From Curtobacterium sp. VKM Ac-2922 (GTDB taxonomy: Bacteria > Actinomycetota > Actinomycetes > Actinomycetales > Microbacteriaceae): a stretch of 64,000 nucleotides of DNA. The stretch is taken from assembly GCF_022815645.1 (NCBI RefSeq), contig NZ_JALGRO010000007.1, positions 150,591-214,590 of the forward strand. Reading direction: 5' to 3'. Numbering within the stretch: the stretch's first letter is position 1; every line of letters begins with the position of its first letter. The position numbers and the translations under genes were made by a program. Positions 9,601 to 18,152 of the stretch are shown here, piece after piece. The notes under the pieces are model-generated. The model saw only the letters and a list, made by a program, of their open reading frames with translations. It had not been told where the DNA came from and ran no database searches.

Positions 9601-12024
9601 GGTGGGGTCGGTGACGGCCTGGAGGCGCGACAAGGCGTCGTGCACGAACGTCCAGTCCGCGCCGCCCGGCAGCTCGATCCGTGTCAGGTTGGCCTGGTCG
9701 TCGTACGTCTGCGTCGTGGTGCGGCCGAGCGGGTCGGTCGTGGTGCGCAGCTCGCCGTCGGCCCCGTGGTCGAAGATCGTGCGCGCGCCGAGCGGATCGA
9801 CCACGGCACTGATCCGGCCGCCGACGGTGTGCTCGAAGTGCCAGACCGCCCCGTCCGGGTCTTGGCGAGCGACGAGCTGGCCGGCCGCGTCGTAGCGGTA
9901 CTCGGTGCGCGCTCCCGAGGGACTCGTGGCGACGACCGGTCGACCGGCGGCGTCGCGCTCGATGCGGAGCGTGTCGCCGACGGCGTTCGTCATGGCGACC
10001 AGTTCGCCGAACGCGTCGTGCTCGAGCGTGGCGCTGACACCGGTCGGGTCGACGACACGGGTCAGCACACCGCCCTGCCACGTCAGTTCCGTCCGACCGC
10101 CGACCGGGTCGACGACGACCGAGGGGTCGTGGTCGTCGCCGGAGTACTCGTAGGTGACGACCGCACCACCTTCGGTCACGACGGTGACCGGACGGTCGTG
10201 GTCGTCGTACCCGTAGGTGATGTCCGCGCCGGCCGGGGTCACCGTCCGGACCTTGCGGCCGCGGTCGTCGTACGCGTGGACCGTCACCGAGCCGTCACGC
10301 TCGGTGACCGACACCAGGTTGCCGTGCGGGTCGTAGCTCATCGACTGGCGGTGGTCGTCCGAGTCGACGACCCCGACCAGCCGCCCCTTGGTGTCCGCGA
10401 TGTAGGAGTTCGACCGGGTGCCGTCCTGGTCGGACACCACGGTGACCCGCCCGGGCAGGTACGCGAACCGCACCCGCCGACCGTGCGGACTGACCTGCTC
10501 GACGACGCGGCGGCGATCGTCGTAGGTGTTGTCGACCTCGACGACGCCGGCAGCGCTCGTGACCGTCGTGATCAGGTCGTCGTCGTTCCAGCCGTAAGTC
10601 CTGGTGCCGACCGGGTCCGTGACCGTGGTGAGTCGGCCGCGGTCGTCGTAGCCGTACTCGACACGACGACCGTCGGATGCGCGGAGCACCGCGACCCGGC
10701 CGTCGACGTGGTCGACGTCGACGGAACGACCGTGCTCGTGGACGAGTCGGACGATGGTGTCATCGGCGTCACGGACGACCTGCACGCCGGTCCCCGTGCC
10801 GCCGCGCTGTCCAGTCCACAGACCGGACGGCGTGAACGCGATGCGCTCGCCTGCGTTGTCGCGGACGACCAGCTGGTCACCCTCGGCCGCGAGCCAACGG
10901 TTCTCGCCGACGCCGCGCGCCCAGCCGTCGGCAGCACGGGGGAAGCGGATCTGACGGCCGTCGCCACCCACGAAGGTCGCTCCCTCGTCGTCGAGGACGA
11001 GCCGGGTCTCGAGGACCGAGGACCACCCGGGGCCGAACAGCCCCACGTGGTCGTCGAGGGAGTTGTACATCCGCGTGACCCGGAGCGAAGCGGACGCGCC
11101 CGTGAACGCGAGGTCGAGCTCGGGCTCGAGGAAGTTGCCCGTGCCGGTGTTGACCGGGTCCATCGAGAAGCCCGTCGTCGGCTGAGCGCCGTACGCGGTG
11201 GGCGGGTCGAACTCGATGTCCTGCCGGCTCTGCGAGACACCGGCGGCCGCGAGTGCTGCAGCCAGCGCGGAGTCGGCGACGCTCGACACGGCGCCGTCAC
11301 CCCCGGCGGCGGCGAAGGCGGCGGCGATCGTGGTGGCCCACGTGACGTCCTGGTCGTTCGCGGCGAGCCACTGCTCGAACGCGGTCACCAGCCCACCGGC
11401 GTCGATGTGGCCCCACGAGCACTGCGCCGCGAAGTCGGCGAGCTTGCCGCGGAGCGCCGCGGGCTTGCCGTCGAGCTCGCGGTTCAGCGTGGAGGAACCG
11501 GTGGCGAACGAGCGGAGGTCGGTCGGTCGCGCCGACGACGTCCCGCCGCCACCACCGCCGCCCGTGCCGGGGTTCGGGGTCTGACGCGTGCCGGCCCTGA
11601 CGTCGGGCGACGGGAACGACGGCGCCTTCTCGTTCTTGACGTCCGGCATGGGGTCGTAGTGGAACGTGTCGTTCGCCCAGTCCTGCAGGCCGTTGCGCCC
11701 GTCTTCGCGCTCCTGCCACTCGCGGGCGGTCTTGCGACGAGCACGCTCCTTGGTTGCGGCGTCCCGCATCTGCTGGACCCACCCCGCGACCGCGGTCATG
11801 GCGTCGGCGATGGACTGCGCGTCGTTCTTGGCGGTTGCTGCGTTCTGTGTGAAGAGGTCGGCGAACCGGCCGCGGAACTCCTGCGACGCCGTCGACACGT
11901 ACGACTGGCGCGACCCTGACTGGCTGGTGATCGCGTCGGCGGACGTCGTCAACGCGGTCTTCAGCGCGGCGGCTGTGGCGTCGTCGAACGCGATGTCGTC
12001 GGTGTTGGCGTGGATCTGCGCCAT
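6688..12024 (-). CDS. RHS/YD-repeat polymorphic toxin with WXG-like N-terminus
   Basis: This encodes 1778 residues from ATG 12024, with ribosome site GGGGGAACG. Residues about 1-105 are a helical WXG100/LXG-like domain, followed by a Pro/Gly linker (GTGGGGGGG at about 153). Then comes a DUF6531-type segment (MDPVNTGTGNFLEPELDL, about 290). Dozens of YD repeats of the form YDxxGRLxxxTDPxG run over about 450-1400. The conserved core end holds LGARVYDPAARGFLSVDPLA, then PYSYAGNDPL and PLGL (ends about 1505). The last 273 residues (6688-7509) are a variable tip: very hydrophobic, Gly/Ala-rich and encoded by clearly more A/T-rich DNA. I see no nuclease, deaminase or ADP-ribosyltransferase motif, so toxin activity is unknown and membrane action is possible. 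The N-terminal domain suggests type VII export. Confidence 0.9.
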   Translation of the reverse strand: MAQIHANTDDIAFDDATAAALKTALTTSADAITSQSGSRQSYVSTASQEFRGRFADLFTQNAATAKNDAQSIADAMTAVAGWVQQMRDAATKERARRKTAREWQEREDGRNGLQDWANDTFHYDPMPDVKNEKAPSFPSPDVRAGTRQTPNPGTGGGGGGGTSSARPTDLRSFATGSSTLNRELDGKPAALRGKLADFAAQCSWGHIDAGGLVTAFEQWLAANDQDVTWATTIAAAFAAAGGDGAVSSVADSALAAALAAAGVSQSRQDIEFDPPTAYGAQPTTGFSMDPVNTGTGNFLEPELDLAFTGASASLRVTRMYNSLDDHVGLFGPGWSSVLETRLVLDDEGATFVGGDGRQIRFPRAADGWARGVGENRWLAAEGDQLVVRDNAGERIAFTPSGLWTGQRGGTGTGVQVVRDADDTIVRLVHEHGRSVDVDHVDGRVAVLRASDGRRVEYGYDDRGRLTTVTDPVGTRTYGWNDDDLITTVTSAAGVVEVDNTYDDRRRVVEQVSPHGRRVRFAYLPGRVTVVSDQDGTRSNSYIADTKGRLVGVVDSDDHRQSMSYDPHGNLVSVTERDGSVTVHAYDDRGRKVRTVTPAGADITYGYDDHDRPVTVVTEGGAVVTYEYSGDDHDPSVVVDPVGGRTELTWQGGVLTRVVDPTGVSATLEHDAFGELVAMTNAVGDTLRIERDAAGRPVVATSPSGARTEYRYDAAGQLVARQDPDGAVWHFEHTVGGRISAVVDPLGARTIFDHGADGELRTTTDPLGRTTTQTYDDQANLTRIELPGGADWTFVHDALSRLQAVTDPTGATWQREYDVNGGLSAVVDPTGVRQEFTEDPRTGVTTLRDAFSAATVRFDAYGRPVETTSDEAGSELVVYDAAGRPVELVDGEGGLTRLERDLAGRVTAVTTPSGARSTYEYDACGRPFAATDATGARTTLTYDADSRVVARTLPTGEVERVTYDLVGRVVAQTSPGAGTARFRYDLAGRLVSSHDVRFGQRRFRYDVAGQLTQVVNGLGGVTSFSYDDRGRLTTITDAAGGVTRHEYDDADRVVAVTDPLGRRTTATYDAAGRQLSQTDPERHTTTWTYDAAGREHRVLVDGTLQSEVHRNPRERTVVVTDHTRGAGLAVEHELQYDRRGLLVRRTRAGSALRWEYDADGRRTARIDPNGTRTTYRHDAAGHVVGVERDGLGTGTFAYDASGRIVQAATGDVVQSWSYRAGSLVAHTATTPDGVSTTTIDRDADSRITAVEASSGRVAYEYDAAGQLVRAGASTWQYDDGGRLVRQVVDGVETTLEYDVAGQLVASVRDGARTEYLHDGLGRRVRRTAADGSTTEYGWSALGSLSAIVDRDDAYTETGRLDVWADALGELAEVGGVATWFDSASSVPSLVDIGGTSLLDLPGGLLAIGDAWTQPGWRTARATDAADPWAVLAAANDLALPAGVALTGSGGLSIGGLEWLGARVYDPAARGFLSVDPLAPVVGAAWAGNPYSYAGNDPLQALDPLGLRPATDKDMQAYRDAHQGMFGDLRDWADEHAEILSDIGIGVGIGLAVIAMFTPLAPIAAVALAAGSGAALAGGISIRQNMKDGKVEWGKVGRDTAIGGISGLVGGAVAARLGQLAPAIVSKAAPIVARWSSSAARWVATKAIGGTGRAAVAGSAANGTSSGLSYAWNPKIPDKTIGGLAAATGTGVAIGAGSSVASTFMSPLAGKLPGVAGSGTAVDTTKIVIDHALGGVQAVANDAFGPRDPESAPDPWGSFQNGLFTGAKGPRVPMHGTADQ

Positions 12025-12128
12025 GGTCGTTCCCCCCGAGGATGCTGCTGGTCGTGCGTGGTGCGGTCCGCCCCGGACCGCGGACGCCCGGGCCGTCGTC
12101 TCCGACGACCCGGGCGATGGCTCGGTGC

Positions 12129-12410
12129 TTACGCGCCGCCACCAGCGGTGAAGATGTCCTGCGAGATCTTGTCGAGCTGCGTGCGCAGCTGCTCGAGCTC
12201 GGTCTTCGCCTTGTCGAGGGCGGACTTGGTCTCCGGCCAGGTCGACCCACGGAAGGTCGACGCGAGCGGGCCGTCCCAGACGTTGGAGTCGGACAGGATC
12301 CGACCCTGGGCATCGAGCTGCGAGATCTGGTCGGTGAACCCACCGTTGACGATCGACTGGATCTGGCGGATGGCCGACTTGGCCTGCTCAGTGGAGAGCA
12401 CACGTGACAT
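12129..12410 (-). CDS. WXG100/ESAT-6-like small protein
   Basis: This encodes 93 residues, from an ATG following AGAGGTT. Two predicted helices flank a central VWDGPLASTF turn, where the WDG takes the place of the canonical WxG, and the C-terminal helix is rich in Lys, Glu and Gln. Length and layout fit the EsxA-type WXG100 superfamily, which are substrates and partners of type VII secretion. It lies 104 bases upstream of the RHS gene on the same strand. The RHS protein itself begins with a WXG-like domain, so the two are probably co-transcribed and could dimerise for export. No EccC-type ATPase or other T7SS component is present in the window. Confidence 0.75.
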   Translation of the reverse strand: MSRVLSTEQAKSAIRQIQSIVNGGFTDQISQLDAQGRILSDSNVWDGPLASTFRGSTWPETKSALDKAKTELEQLRTQLDKISQDIFTAGGGA

Positions 12411-12596
12411 GGTGAACCTCTTTCATTTCGTAGCTGCACCCCCGCGCAGTGGAATCCCCCCGGAGGCTCTGACGGGTTCACCTTAGCCGGATTCCGGGGC
12501 AGATGTCACCGGCTGTATATCGTGTTGATCCATCCCCCATTTCGGGGGTCATCCACAGTTCCCCCGAACGGCCGCTTGCCGGACACCCGCTGGTGG

Positions 12597-12602
12597 CAGG
12601 AT
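12597..12602 (+). promoter_or_regulatory. -10-like hexamer for leaderless ppk
   Basis: CAGGAT is followed by 7 bases and the ATG at 12610. This spacing would place the transcript start at or next to the start codon. Confidence 0.4.
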
Positions 12603-12609
12603 GTGGGGC

Positions 12610-14775
12610 ATGGACACCGAACCGCAGCTCGACGGGGACTCCGTCTCGCACGACCTCGACGACTTCGACGAGGTCGTCGAGATCGAGCACGAGTCGCTGC
12701 CCACGGACCGCTACTCCGACCGTGAGATCAGCTGGCTGCGCTTCAACCAGCGCGTGCTCGAACTGGGCGAGGACCGCACGGTCCCGGTGCTCGAGCGTGC
12801 GAACTTCCTGGCGATCTTCGCGTCGAACCTCGACGAGTTCTTCATGGTCCGCGTCGCGGGGCTGAAGCGCCGCATCGACACCGGCATCGCCGTGCCGACG
12901 AACGTGGGCCGCGCGCCCAGCGACGTCCTGCGCGACATCGCGAACAAGGCGCACGAGCTGCAGGACCGGCACGCCCAGGCGTTCATCGCGTCGCTCAAGC
13001 CGGACATGGACGCGGCGGGCATCCACATCGAGCACTGGTCCGACCTGGCCGAGGCCGACCGCCTGACCATGCGCGACTACTTCGCCGAGCAGATCTTCCC
13101 GGTCCTGATGCCGCTGGCGGTCGACCCGGCGCACCCGTTCCCCTACATCTCCGGGCTGTCGCTGAACCTGGCCGTGCGGGTCCGCAACCCGAAGTCACAG
13201 CGGCAGGAGTTCGCGCGGCTCAAGGTCCCGCAGAACTTCGCGCGGCTGATCAAGCTGCCCGACGACAACTCCGGGCGGATGCGCTTCATCCCGCTCGAAG
13301 ACCTGATCGCGAACCACCTCGGTGACCTGTTCCCGGGGATGGAAGTGCTCGAGCACCATGTGTTCCGGGTCACCCGCAACGAGGACGTCGAGATCGAAGA
13401 GGACGAGGCCGAGAACCTCATCCAGGCCCTCGAGCGCGAACTCCTGCGCCGCCGGTTCGGCCCGCCCATCCGCCTCGAGATCACCGAGGACATGGACCCG
13501 GTCACGCTCGACCTGTTGGTGCGCGAGCTCGACATCACCGAGCAAGAGGTCTACCGCCTGCCGTCGCCGCTCGACCTGGCGTGCCTGTTCGAGATCGCCA
13601 AGATCAGCCGCCCGGACCTGCACTACCCCAAGCACGTGCCCACCACGCCCGTGCAGTTCCAACCGGGCGAGCCGAACACCAAGCCCGACCTGTTCCGCGC
13701 GATCGCCACGCGCGACGTGCTGGTGCACCACCCGTACGAGTCGTTCGCCACGAGTGTGCAGGCGTTCCTCGAACAGGCAGCCGCCGACCCGCACGTGCTC
13801 GCGATCAAGCAGACGCTCTACCGCACCTCGGGCGACTCCCCCATCGTCGAAGCCCTGATCGACGCCGCCGCCGCGGGCAAGCAGGTGCTGGCACTGGTCG
13901 AGATCAAGGCGCGCTTCGACGAGCAGAACAACATCACCTGGGCGCGCAAGCTCGAGAAGGCCGGCGTGCACGTGGTGTACGGCCTGGTCGGGTTGAAGAC
14001 GCACTCCAAGCTCGTGCTCGTCATCCGGCAAGAGGGCGGCACGCTCAAGCACTACAGCCACATCGGCACGGGCAACTACAACCCGAAGACCTCGCGCATC
14101 TACGAGGACATGGGCCTGTTCACCGCCGACGACACCGTGGGCAAGGACCTGACACGCCTGTTCAACGAGCTGTCGGGCTACGCCATCGAGAAGAAGTTCA
14201 AGCGGCTGCTCGTCGCTCCGCTGCACCTGCGGAAGGGCCTGCTCAAGCGGATCCAGGTCGAGACGGACAACGCCCTGGCCGGCAAGCCGTCGGGCATCCG
14301 GATCAAGGTCAACTCGATGGTCGACGAGCAGATCATCGACGCGCTGTACCTGGCCAGCCAGGCCGGCGTGCCGATCGACATCCTGGTGCGCGGGATCTGC
14401 TCGTTGAAGCCAGGGCTCGAAGGCGTCAGCGAGACCATCCGCGTGCGCAGCGTGGTCGGCCGGTACCTCGAGCACTCCCGCGCGTTCGCCTTCCACAACG
14501 AGGGCGACCCGTACGTGTACATCGGCAGTGCGGACATGATGCACCGCAACCTCGACCGTCGTGTGGAGGCCCTGGTGCGCCTGTCCGACCCGGCCCACGT
14601 GAGCGAGGTCACCGAGATCTTCGACCTGGCGATGGCCGACACCACCAGCTCGTGGCACCTGGAGTCCGACGGCGAGTGGACGCGGCACTCGACCGACGAC
14701 GACGGCCGCCCGCTCGAGGACGTGCAGAATGTCCTCATGCGGAAGATCTCGTCCCGGAAGCGCTCGACCCGGTGA
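12610..14775 (+). CDS. ppk: Polyphosphate kinase 1
   Basis: This enzyme reversibly polymerises the gamma phosphate of ATP into polyphosphate. It encodes 721 residues, normal for PPK1. I chose the ATG at 12610 over 12601 because a -10-like CAGGAT ends 7 bases before it. The family N-terminal domain begins [20 protein letters not shown] and contains [11 protein letters not shown]. The catalytic region holds [19 protein letters not shown] and [12 protein letters not shown]. Its histidines match the phosphorylated and neighbouring His of the E. coli enzyme. The second phospholipase-D-like site is [20 protein letters not shown]. The stop codon overlaps the start of the NUDIX gene (GTGA), so the two are translationally coupled. 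The phosphate transport operon follows, a sensible phosphate-storage context. Confidence 0.96.
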   Translation: MDTEPQLDGDSVSHDLDDFDEVVEIEHESLPTDRYSDREISWLRFNQRVLELGEDRTVPVLERANFLAIFASNLDEFFMVRVAGLKRRIDTGIAVPTNVGRAPSDVLRDIANKAHELQDRHAQAFIASLKPDMDAAGIHIEHWSDLAEADRLTMRDYFAEQIFPVLMPLAVDPAHPFPYISGLSLNLAVRVRNPKSQRQEFARLKVPQNFARLIKLPDDNSGRMRFIPLEDLIANHLGDLFPGMEVLEHHVFRVTRNEDVEIEEDEAENLIQALERELLRRRFGPPIRLEITEDMDPVTLDLLVRELDITEQEVYRLPSPLDLACLFEIAKISRPDLHYPKHVPTTPVQFQPGEPNTKPDLFRAIATRDVLVHHPYESFATSVQAFLEQAAADPHVLAIKQTLYRTSGDSPIVEALIDAAAAGKQVLALVEIKARFDEQNNITWARKLEKAGVHVVYGLVGLKTHSKLVLVIRQEGGTLKHYSHIGTGNYNPKTSRIYEDMGLFTADDTVGKDLTRLFNELSGYAIEKKFKRLLVAPLHLRKGLLKRIQVETDNALAGKPSGIRIKVNSMVDEQIIDALYLASQAGVPIDILVRGICSLKPGLEGVSETIRVRSVVGRYLEHSRAFAFHNEGDPYVYIGSADMMHRNLDRRVEALVRLSDPAHVSEVTEIFDLAMADTTSSWHLESDGEWTRHSTDDDGRPLEDVQNVLMRKISSRKRSTR

Positions 14776-15719
14776 AGGGCGGACCAACGGGGCCCGTCGT
14801 CGCTGCGGGCGCGGTGGTCTGGCGTGAACGGGACGGTGTCCCGCTCGTGTTGCTCGTCCACCGCGAGCACCACAAGGACGTCTCCTTCCCCAAGGGCAAG
14901 GTCGACCCGGGCGAAGCCGTCCCCACGGCCGCCGTGCGCGAGACCGACGAAGAGACCGGCTACCGGGTGCACCTCGGAGCACCACTCGGCGTCGCCGAGT
15001 ACGTGCTGCCGAACGGCCGCGACAAGGTCGTGCACTACTGGGCGGCCCGGGTGTCGGCCAAAGAGCACGAGCGCGCTGGGAAGTTCCACCCCAACGACGA
15101 GGTCGCGGCGATCGAGTGGGTGTCCATCGAGGACGCCCGTGCCCGGCTGACCTACTTCCGCGACGTCGAGATCCTCGAGCGGTTCGCCGAGCTCGTCGAC
15201 CGGGGCCAGCACGACACCTTCGCGCTCATCGCCCTGCGCCACGCCAAGACCACGCCCGGCGCCGACTGGCGTGGCCCCGACGCCACCCGGCCCCTGCTGC
15301 CGGTCGGTCGCTCCCAGGCCAGGGCGGTCTCCACCCCGGTCGCCGCGTACGGTCCGCGCAAGATCCTCAGCAGCACGGCAGCGCGGTGCCTGGCGACCGT
15401 CGAGCCCCTGTCGGCAGCCACCCGACTCGGTGTCTCGAGCACGCCCGGCATCAGCCAGGACGCCCACGACCAGGGCTCTGACGACGTCAAGGGCGTGGTG
15501 CGCAAGCGCCTGGCCAAGGGCAAGTCCGCAGTGCTGTGCTCGCACGGCCCGGTGCTGCCCGACATCGTCGCGCACATCGCCTCCGACACCACGGACGACA
15601 CCAGCCGGTTCGACCTGCGTCGTGCCGCGATGCTGTCGGTCGGCGACTTCTCGGTGATGCACATCGCGGGCGACACGCTCGTCGCCGTCGAGACACACCG
15701 CAACCCCGTCTCGGCGTAG
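14772..15719 (+). CDS. mutT1: NUDIX hydrolase fused to histidine phosphatase (MutT1 type)
   Basis: This encodes 315 residues from a GTG that overlaps the ppk stop by four bases. The N-terminal NUDIX domain (about 5-140) carries a complete box, [20 protein letters not shown] followed by TGY. From about 155 a SixA-like histidine phosphatase domain begins with LRHAKT and ends with [11 protein letters not shown], the second catalytic His. This fusion is the mycobacterial MutT1 architecture, which hydrolyses 8-oxo-dGTP and diadenosine polyphosphates. The ppk-mutT1 arrangement is common in actinobacteria. Substrate is inferred from the family. Confidence 0.9.
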   Translation: MKGGPTGPVVAAGAVVWRERDGVPLVLLVHREHHKDVSFPKGKVDPGEAVPTAAVRETDEETGYRVHLGAPLGVAEYVLPNGRDKVVHYWAARVSAKEHERAGKFHPNDEVAAIEWVSIEDARARLTYFRDVEILERFAELVDRGQHDTFALIALRHAKTTPGADWRGPDATRPLLPVGRSQARAVSTPVAAYGPRKILSSTAARCLATVEPLSAATRLGVSSTPGISQDAHDQGSDDVKGVVRKRLAKGKSAVLCSHGPVLPDIVAHIASDTTDDTSRFDLRRAAMLSVGDFSVMHIAGDTLVAVETHRNPVSA

Positions 15720-15865
15720 CGACCACCGCGCCGGGGCCCCGTCTCGGCGGAGCAACCAGCGCGCCGGGGCCGCACCGAGCCTCCAGTCCGGCGGTGGGCA
15801 CGCTGCTCCCGAGCATGCTCCCGCGACGGCGCCACCGCGCGATCTCCGCGCCGCGACAACCCCTC

Positions 15866-15887
15866 GTTCACCTTCCGTTCACCGGCG
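15866..15887 (+). promoter_or_regulatory. PHO-box-like direct repeat upstream of pstS
   Basis: Two 11-base units, GTTCACCTTCC and GTTCACCGGCG, stand head to tail, exactly the layout of Streptomyces PhoP boxes (GTTCACC plus four bases). They lie 107 bases before the pstS start. A TACAGT at 15915-15920 could be the -10. This suggests induction of pstSCAB by PhoR-PhoP under phosphate limitation. Confidence 0.6.
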
Positions 15888-15993
15888 GCAACCAAACCGG
15901 TCACTTCGCGTCCCTACAGTCACTCGCGGGTCGGCACCGGCCCACGGGACTGAACAGCGGTCCCACCTGCACTCACTTCCCGAAGGGACCCCT

Positions 15994-17103
15994 GTGAACA
16001 TCAAGCGAATCGGCACGGTCGCGGCAATCGCGATCGCCGGCGCGGTCGTGCTCTCCTCGTGCGCGGCAAACGAAGGCGGCGCGGGCAGCACCTCGTCGGC
16101 CTCGGCTTCGGGTGTCGACTACTCGAACCTCAAGGGCACGCTCACCGGCTCGGGCTCCTCCGCCCAGCAGACCGCGCAGACCACCTGGGCCGCTGGCTTC
16201 CAGGACCAGGCCTCTGGCGTCACGGTCAACTACTCGCCCGACGGCTCCGGCGCGGGCCGCAAGAACTTCATCTCCGGCGCGGCGGACTTCGCCGGCTCGG
16301 ACGCCGCACTGTCCGACGACGAGCTCAAGGGCACGTTCGGCAACTGCGCCGCGGACTCCAAGGCGATCGACATCCCCGTCTACATCTCGCCGATCGCGAT
16401 CGCGTACAAGATCGACGGCGTGAAGGACCTGACGCTCGATGCCAAGACCATCGCGGGCATCTTCTCCGGCAAGATCACCAAGTGGAACGACTCGGAGATC
16501 GCTGACCTGAACAAGGACGCGAAGCTCCCCGACGCCAGCATCACCGTCGTGCACCGCTCGGACGACTCGGGCACCACCGAGAACTTCTCCGAGTACCTCG
16601 ACGCGAACGCGGGCGACGTCTGGGGCAAGGACCCGAGCCAGACCTTCCCGTTCCAGGTCGGCGACGCCGCTGCCAAGACCTCGGGTGTCGCCTCGGCGAT
16701 GGCCGGTGCGTCCAACGCGATCACCTACATCGACGACTCCGGCGCAGGTGACCTCGACAAGGCGAAGCTCATGGTCGGCGACTCCGCCACCACGATCTCC
16801 GCCGACGGTGCCGCCACGGTGGTCGCCGACTCCGAGATGGTGTCCGGCCGCGACTCGAACGACCTCGCGATCGACATCAACCGCAAGGACACCGCCAAGG
16901 GTGCCTGGCCGCTCGTGCTCGTCTCCTACGCCATCGCGTGCCAGGAGTACAAGGACTCGACCAAGGCCGACCTGGTCAAGGCGTACCTGACCTACGTGGT
17001 CTCGGACGACGCCCAGAAGTCCGCTGCGACCGAGGCCAAGTCGGCCGCGCTGTCGAGCGACCTCGCCAAGAAGGCCGCCACCGCGGTCGCTTCCATCAAG
17101 TAA
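15994..17103 (+). CDS. pstS: Phosphate-binding lipoprotein PstS
   Basis: This encodes 369 residues from a GTG nine bases downstream of a GAAGGGA ribosome site. The signal peptide ends in the lipobox LSSC (residue 23), so it is membrane-anchored on the outer face. Binding-site segments typical of PstS are visible: TGSGSSAQQT near 50, SPDGSGAGRKNF near 85, SGAADFAGSDAAL, and RSDDSGTTENFSEYL near 190. It captures phosphate and passes it to PstC/PstA. First gene of the pst operon, about 90 bases before pstC. Confidence 0.95.
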   Translation: MNIKRIGTVAAIAIAGAVVLSSCAANEGGAGSTSSASASGVDYSNLKGTLTGSGSSAQQTAQTTWAAGFQDQASGVTVNYSPDGSGAGRKNFISGAADFAGSDAALSDDELKGTFGNCAADSKAIDIPVYISPIAIAYKIDGVKDLTLDAKTIAGIFSGKITKWNDSEIADLNKDAKLPDASITVVHRSDDSGTTENFSEYLDANAGDVWGKDPSQTFPFQVGDAAAKTSGVASAMAGASNAITYIDDSGAGDLDKAKLMVGDSATTISADGAATVVADSEMVSGRDSNDLAIDINRKDTAKGAWPLVLVSYAIACQEYKDSTKADLVKAYLTYVVSDDAQKSAATEAKSAALSSDLAKKAATAVASIK

Positions 17104-17192
17104 CTCCTCATCGAGAGCCCGGACGCCGGTCCACCCACCACCCGACCGGCGTCCGGGCACTTCCCCGTCTCCCGACAGGAGTCCCACTCCCC

Positions 17193-18137
17193 ATGACGAC
17201 CGCGCAGCAAGCGTCATCGCTCACCCCACCGAAGCCGAAGGCCGTCGTCCGCGTCGGCGACCGTGTCTTCTCCGCCGCCTCCGTCATCTCCGGCGGCCTC
17301 ATCCTGGTGGTCCTCGCGCTCGTCGCGGCCTTCCTGGTGTGGCAGAGCATCCCCGCCTTCTCCGCGAAGGCCGGCGAGCTGCCGAACTCCGCGTCGAACT
17401 TCTGGACCTACGTCGGCCCGCTGGTCTTCGGCACCGTCTGGTCCGCGCTCCTCGCCCTCGTCATGGGTGTCCCGCTGGCCCTCGGGATCGCGCTGTTCAT
17501 CTCGCACTTCGCGCCCCGCCGCATCGCCCCGCTGCTCGGCTACGTGATCGACCTGCTGGCCGCGGTGCCGTCGGTCGTCTACGGCCTGTGGGGCATCGTC
17601 GTGCTGGCGCGCTTCGTGAAGCCGTTCTACGCGTTCCTCAACGAGTACTTCTCGTGGATCCCGCTGTTCTCCGGATCGCTCTCGGGCACGGGGCGCACGA
17701 TCCTGACCGCGTCGATCGTGCTGGCAGTGATGACCATCCCGATCATGACCGCGATCATGCGCGAGATCTTCCTGCAGGCGCCGACCCTCAACGAAGAGGC
17801 CGCGCTCGCCCTCGGCGCCACGCGCTGGGAGATGATCCGCCTGTCGGTCCTGCCGTTCGCCAAGTCCGGCATCGTCTCGGCGATCATGCTCGGCATGGGT
17901 CGTGCCCTCGGCGAGACCATGGCCATCGCGCTCGTGCTGTCGGTGTCCACCAACATCACGTTCAAGGTGCTGACGTCGCTCAACCCGTCGACCATCGCCG
18001 CGAACATCGCCCTGCAGTTCGCCGAGGCGTCCGGAACGGCCCTGAACGCGCTGATCGCGTCGGGCCTGATCCTGTTCGTCATCACCCTGGTCATCAACAT
18101 GCTCGCGCGGTACATCGTGCGCAAGCGCGTCAGCTGA
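17193..18137 (+). CDS. pstC: Phosphate ABC transporter permease PstC
   Basis: This encodes 314 residues from the ATG at 17193 with ACAGGAG just upstream. It has six TM segments. The permease coupling motif EEAALALGATRWEMIRLSVL (about 204-223) contacts the ATPase. A serine/alanine-rich cytoplasmic N-terminus precedes TM1. It forms the channel with PstA. pstA begins 15 bases after its stop. Confidence 0.95.
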   Translation: MTTAQQASSLTPPKPKAVVRVGDRVFSAASVISGGLILVVLALVAAFLVWQSIPAFSAKAGELPNSASNFWTYVGPLVFGTVWSALLALVMGVPLALGIALFISHFAPRRIAPLLGYVIDLLAAVPSVVYGLWGIVVLARFVKPFYAFLNEYFSWIPLFSGSLSGTGRTILTASIVLAVMTIPIMTAIMREIFLQAPTLNEEAALALGATRWEMIRLSVLPFAKSGIVSAIMLGMGRALGETMAIALVLSVSTNITFKVLTSLNPSTIAANIALQFAEASGTALNALIASGLILFVITLVINMLARYIVRKRVS

Positions 18138-18152
18138 GAGGTCGCACCCCCG

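Noticed and set aside
8077..11919. Plus-strand open frame of 1280 codons antisense to the RHS gene
   Set aside because: It is the mirror of the YD repeats: repeated TAC/GAC codons on the coding strand keep the antisense frame free of stops. Its sequence is Arg/Val/Gly-rich with no domain and no ribosome site.
13195..14985. Long minus-strand frame antisense to ppk
   Set aside because: Typical high-GC shadow; the opposite strand has a full set of PPK1 motifs.
15720..15865. Possible small gene between mutT1 and pstS
   Set aside because: Only a short imperfect repeat (CGCGCCGGGGCC twice) and GC-rich sequence; frames here are shadows without starts.
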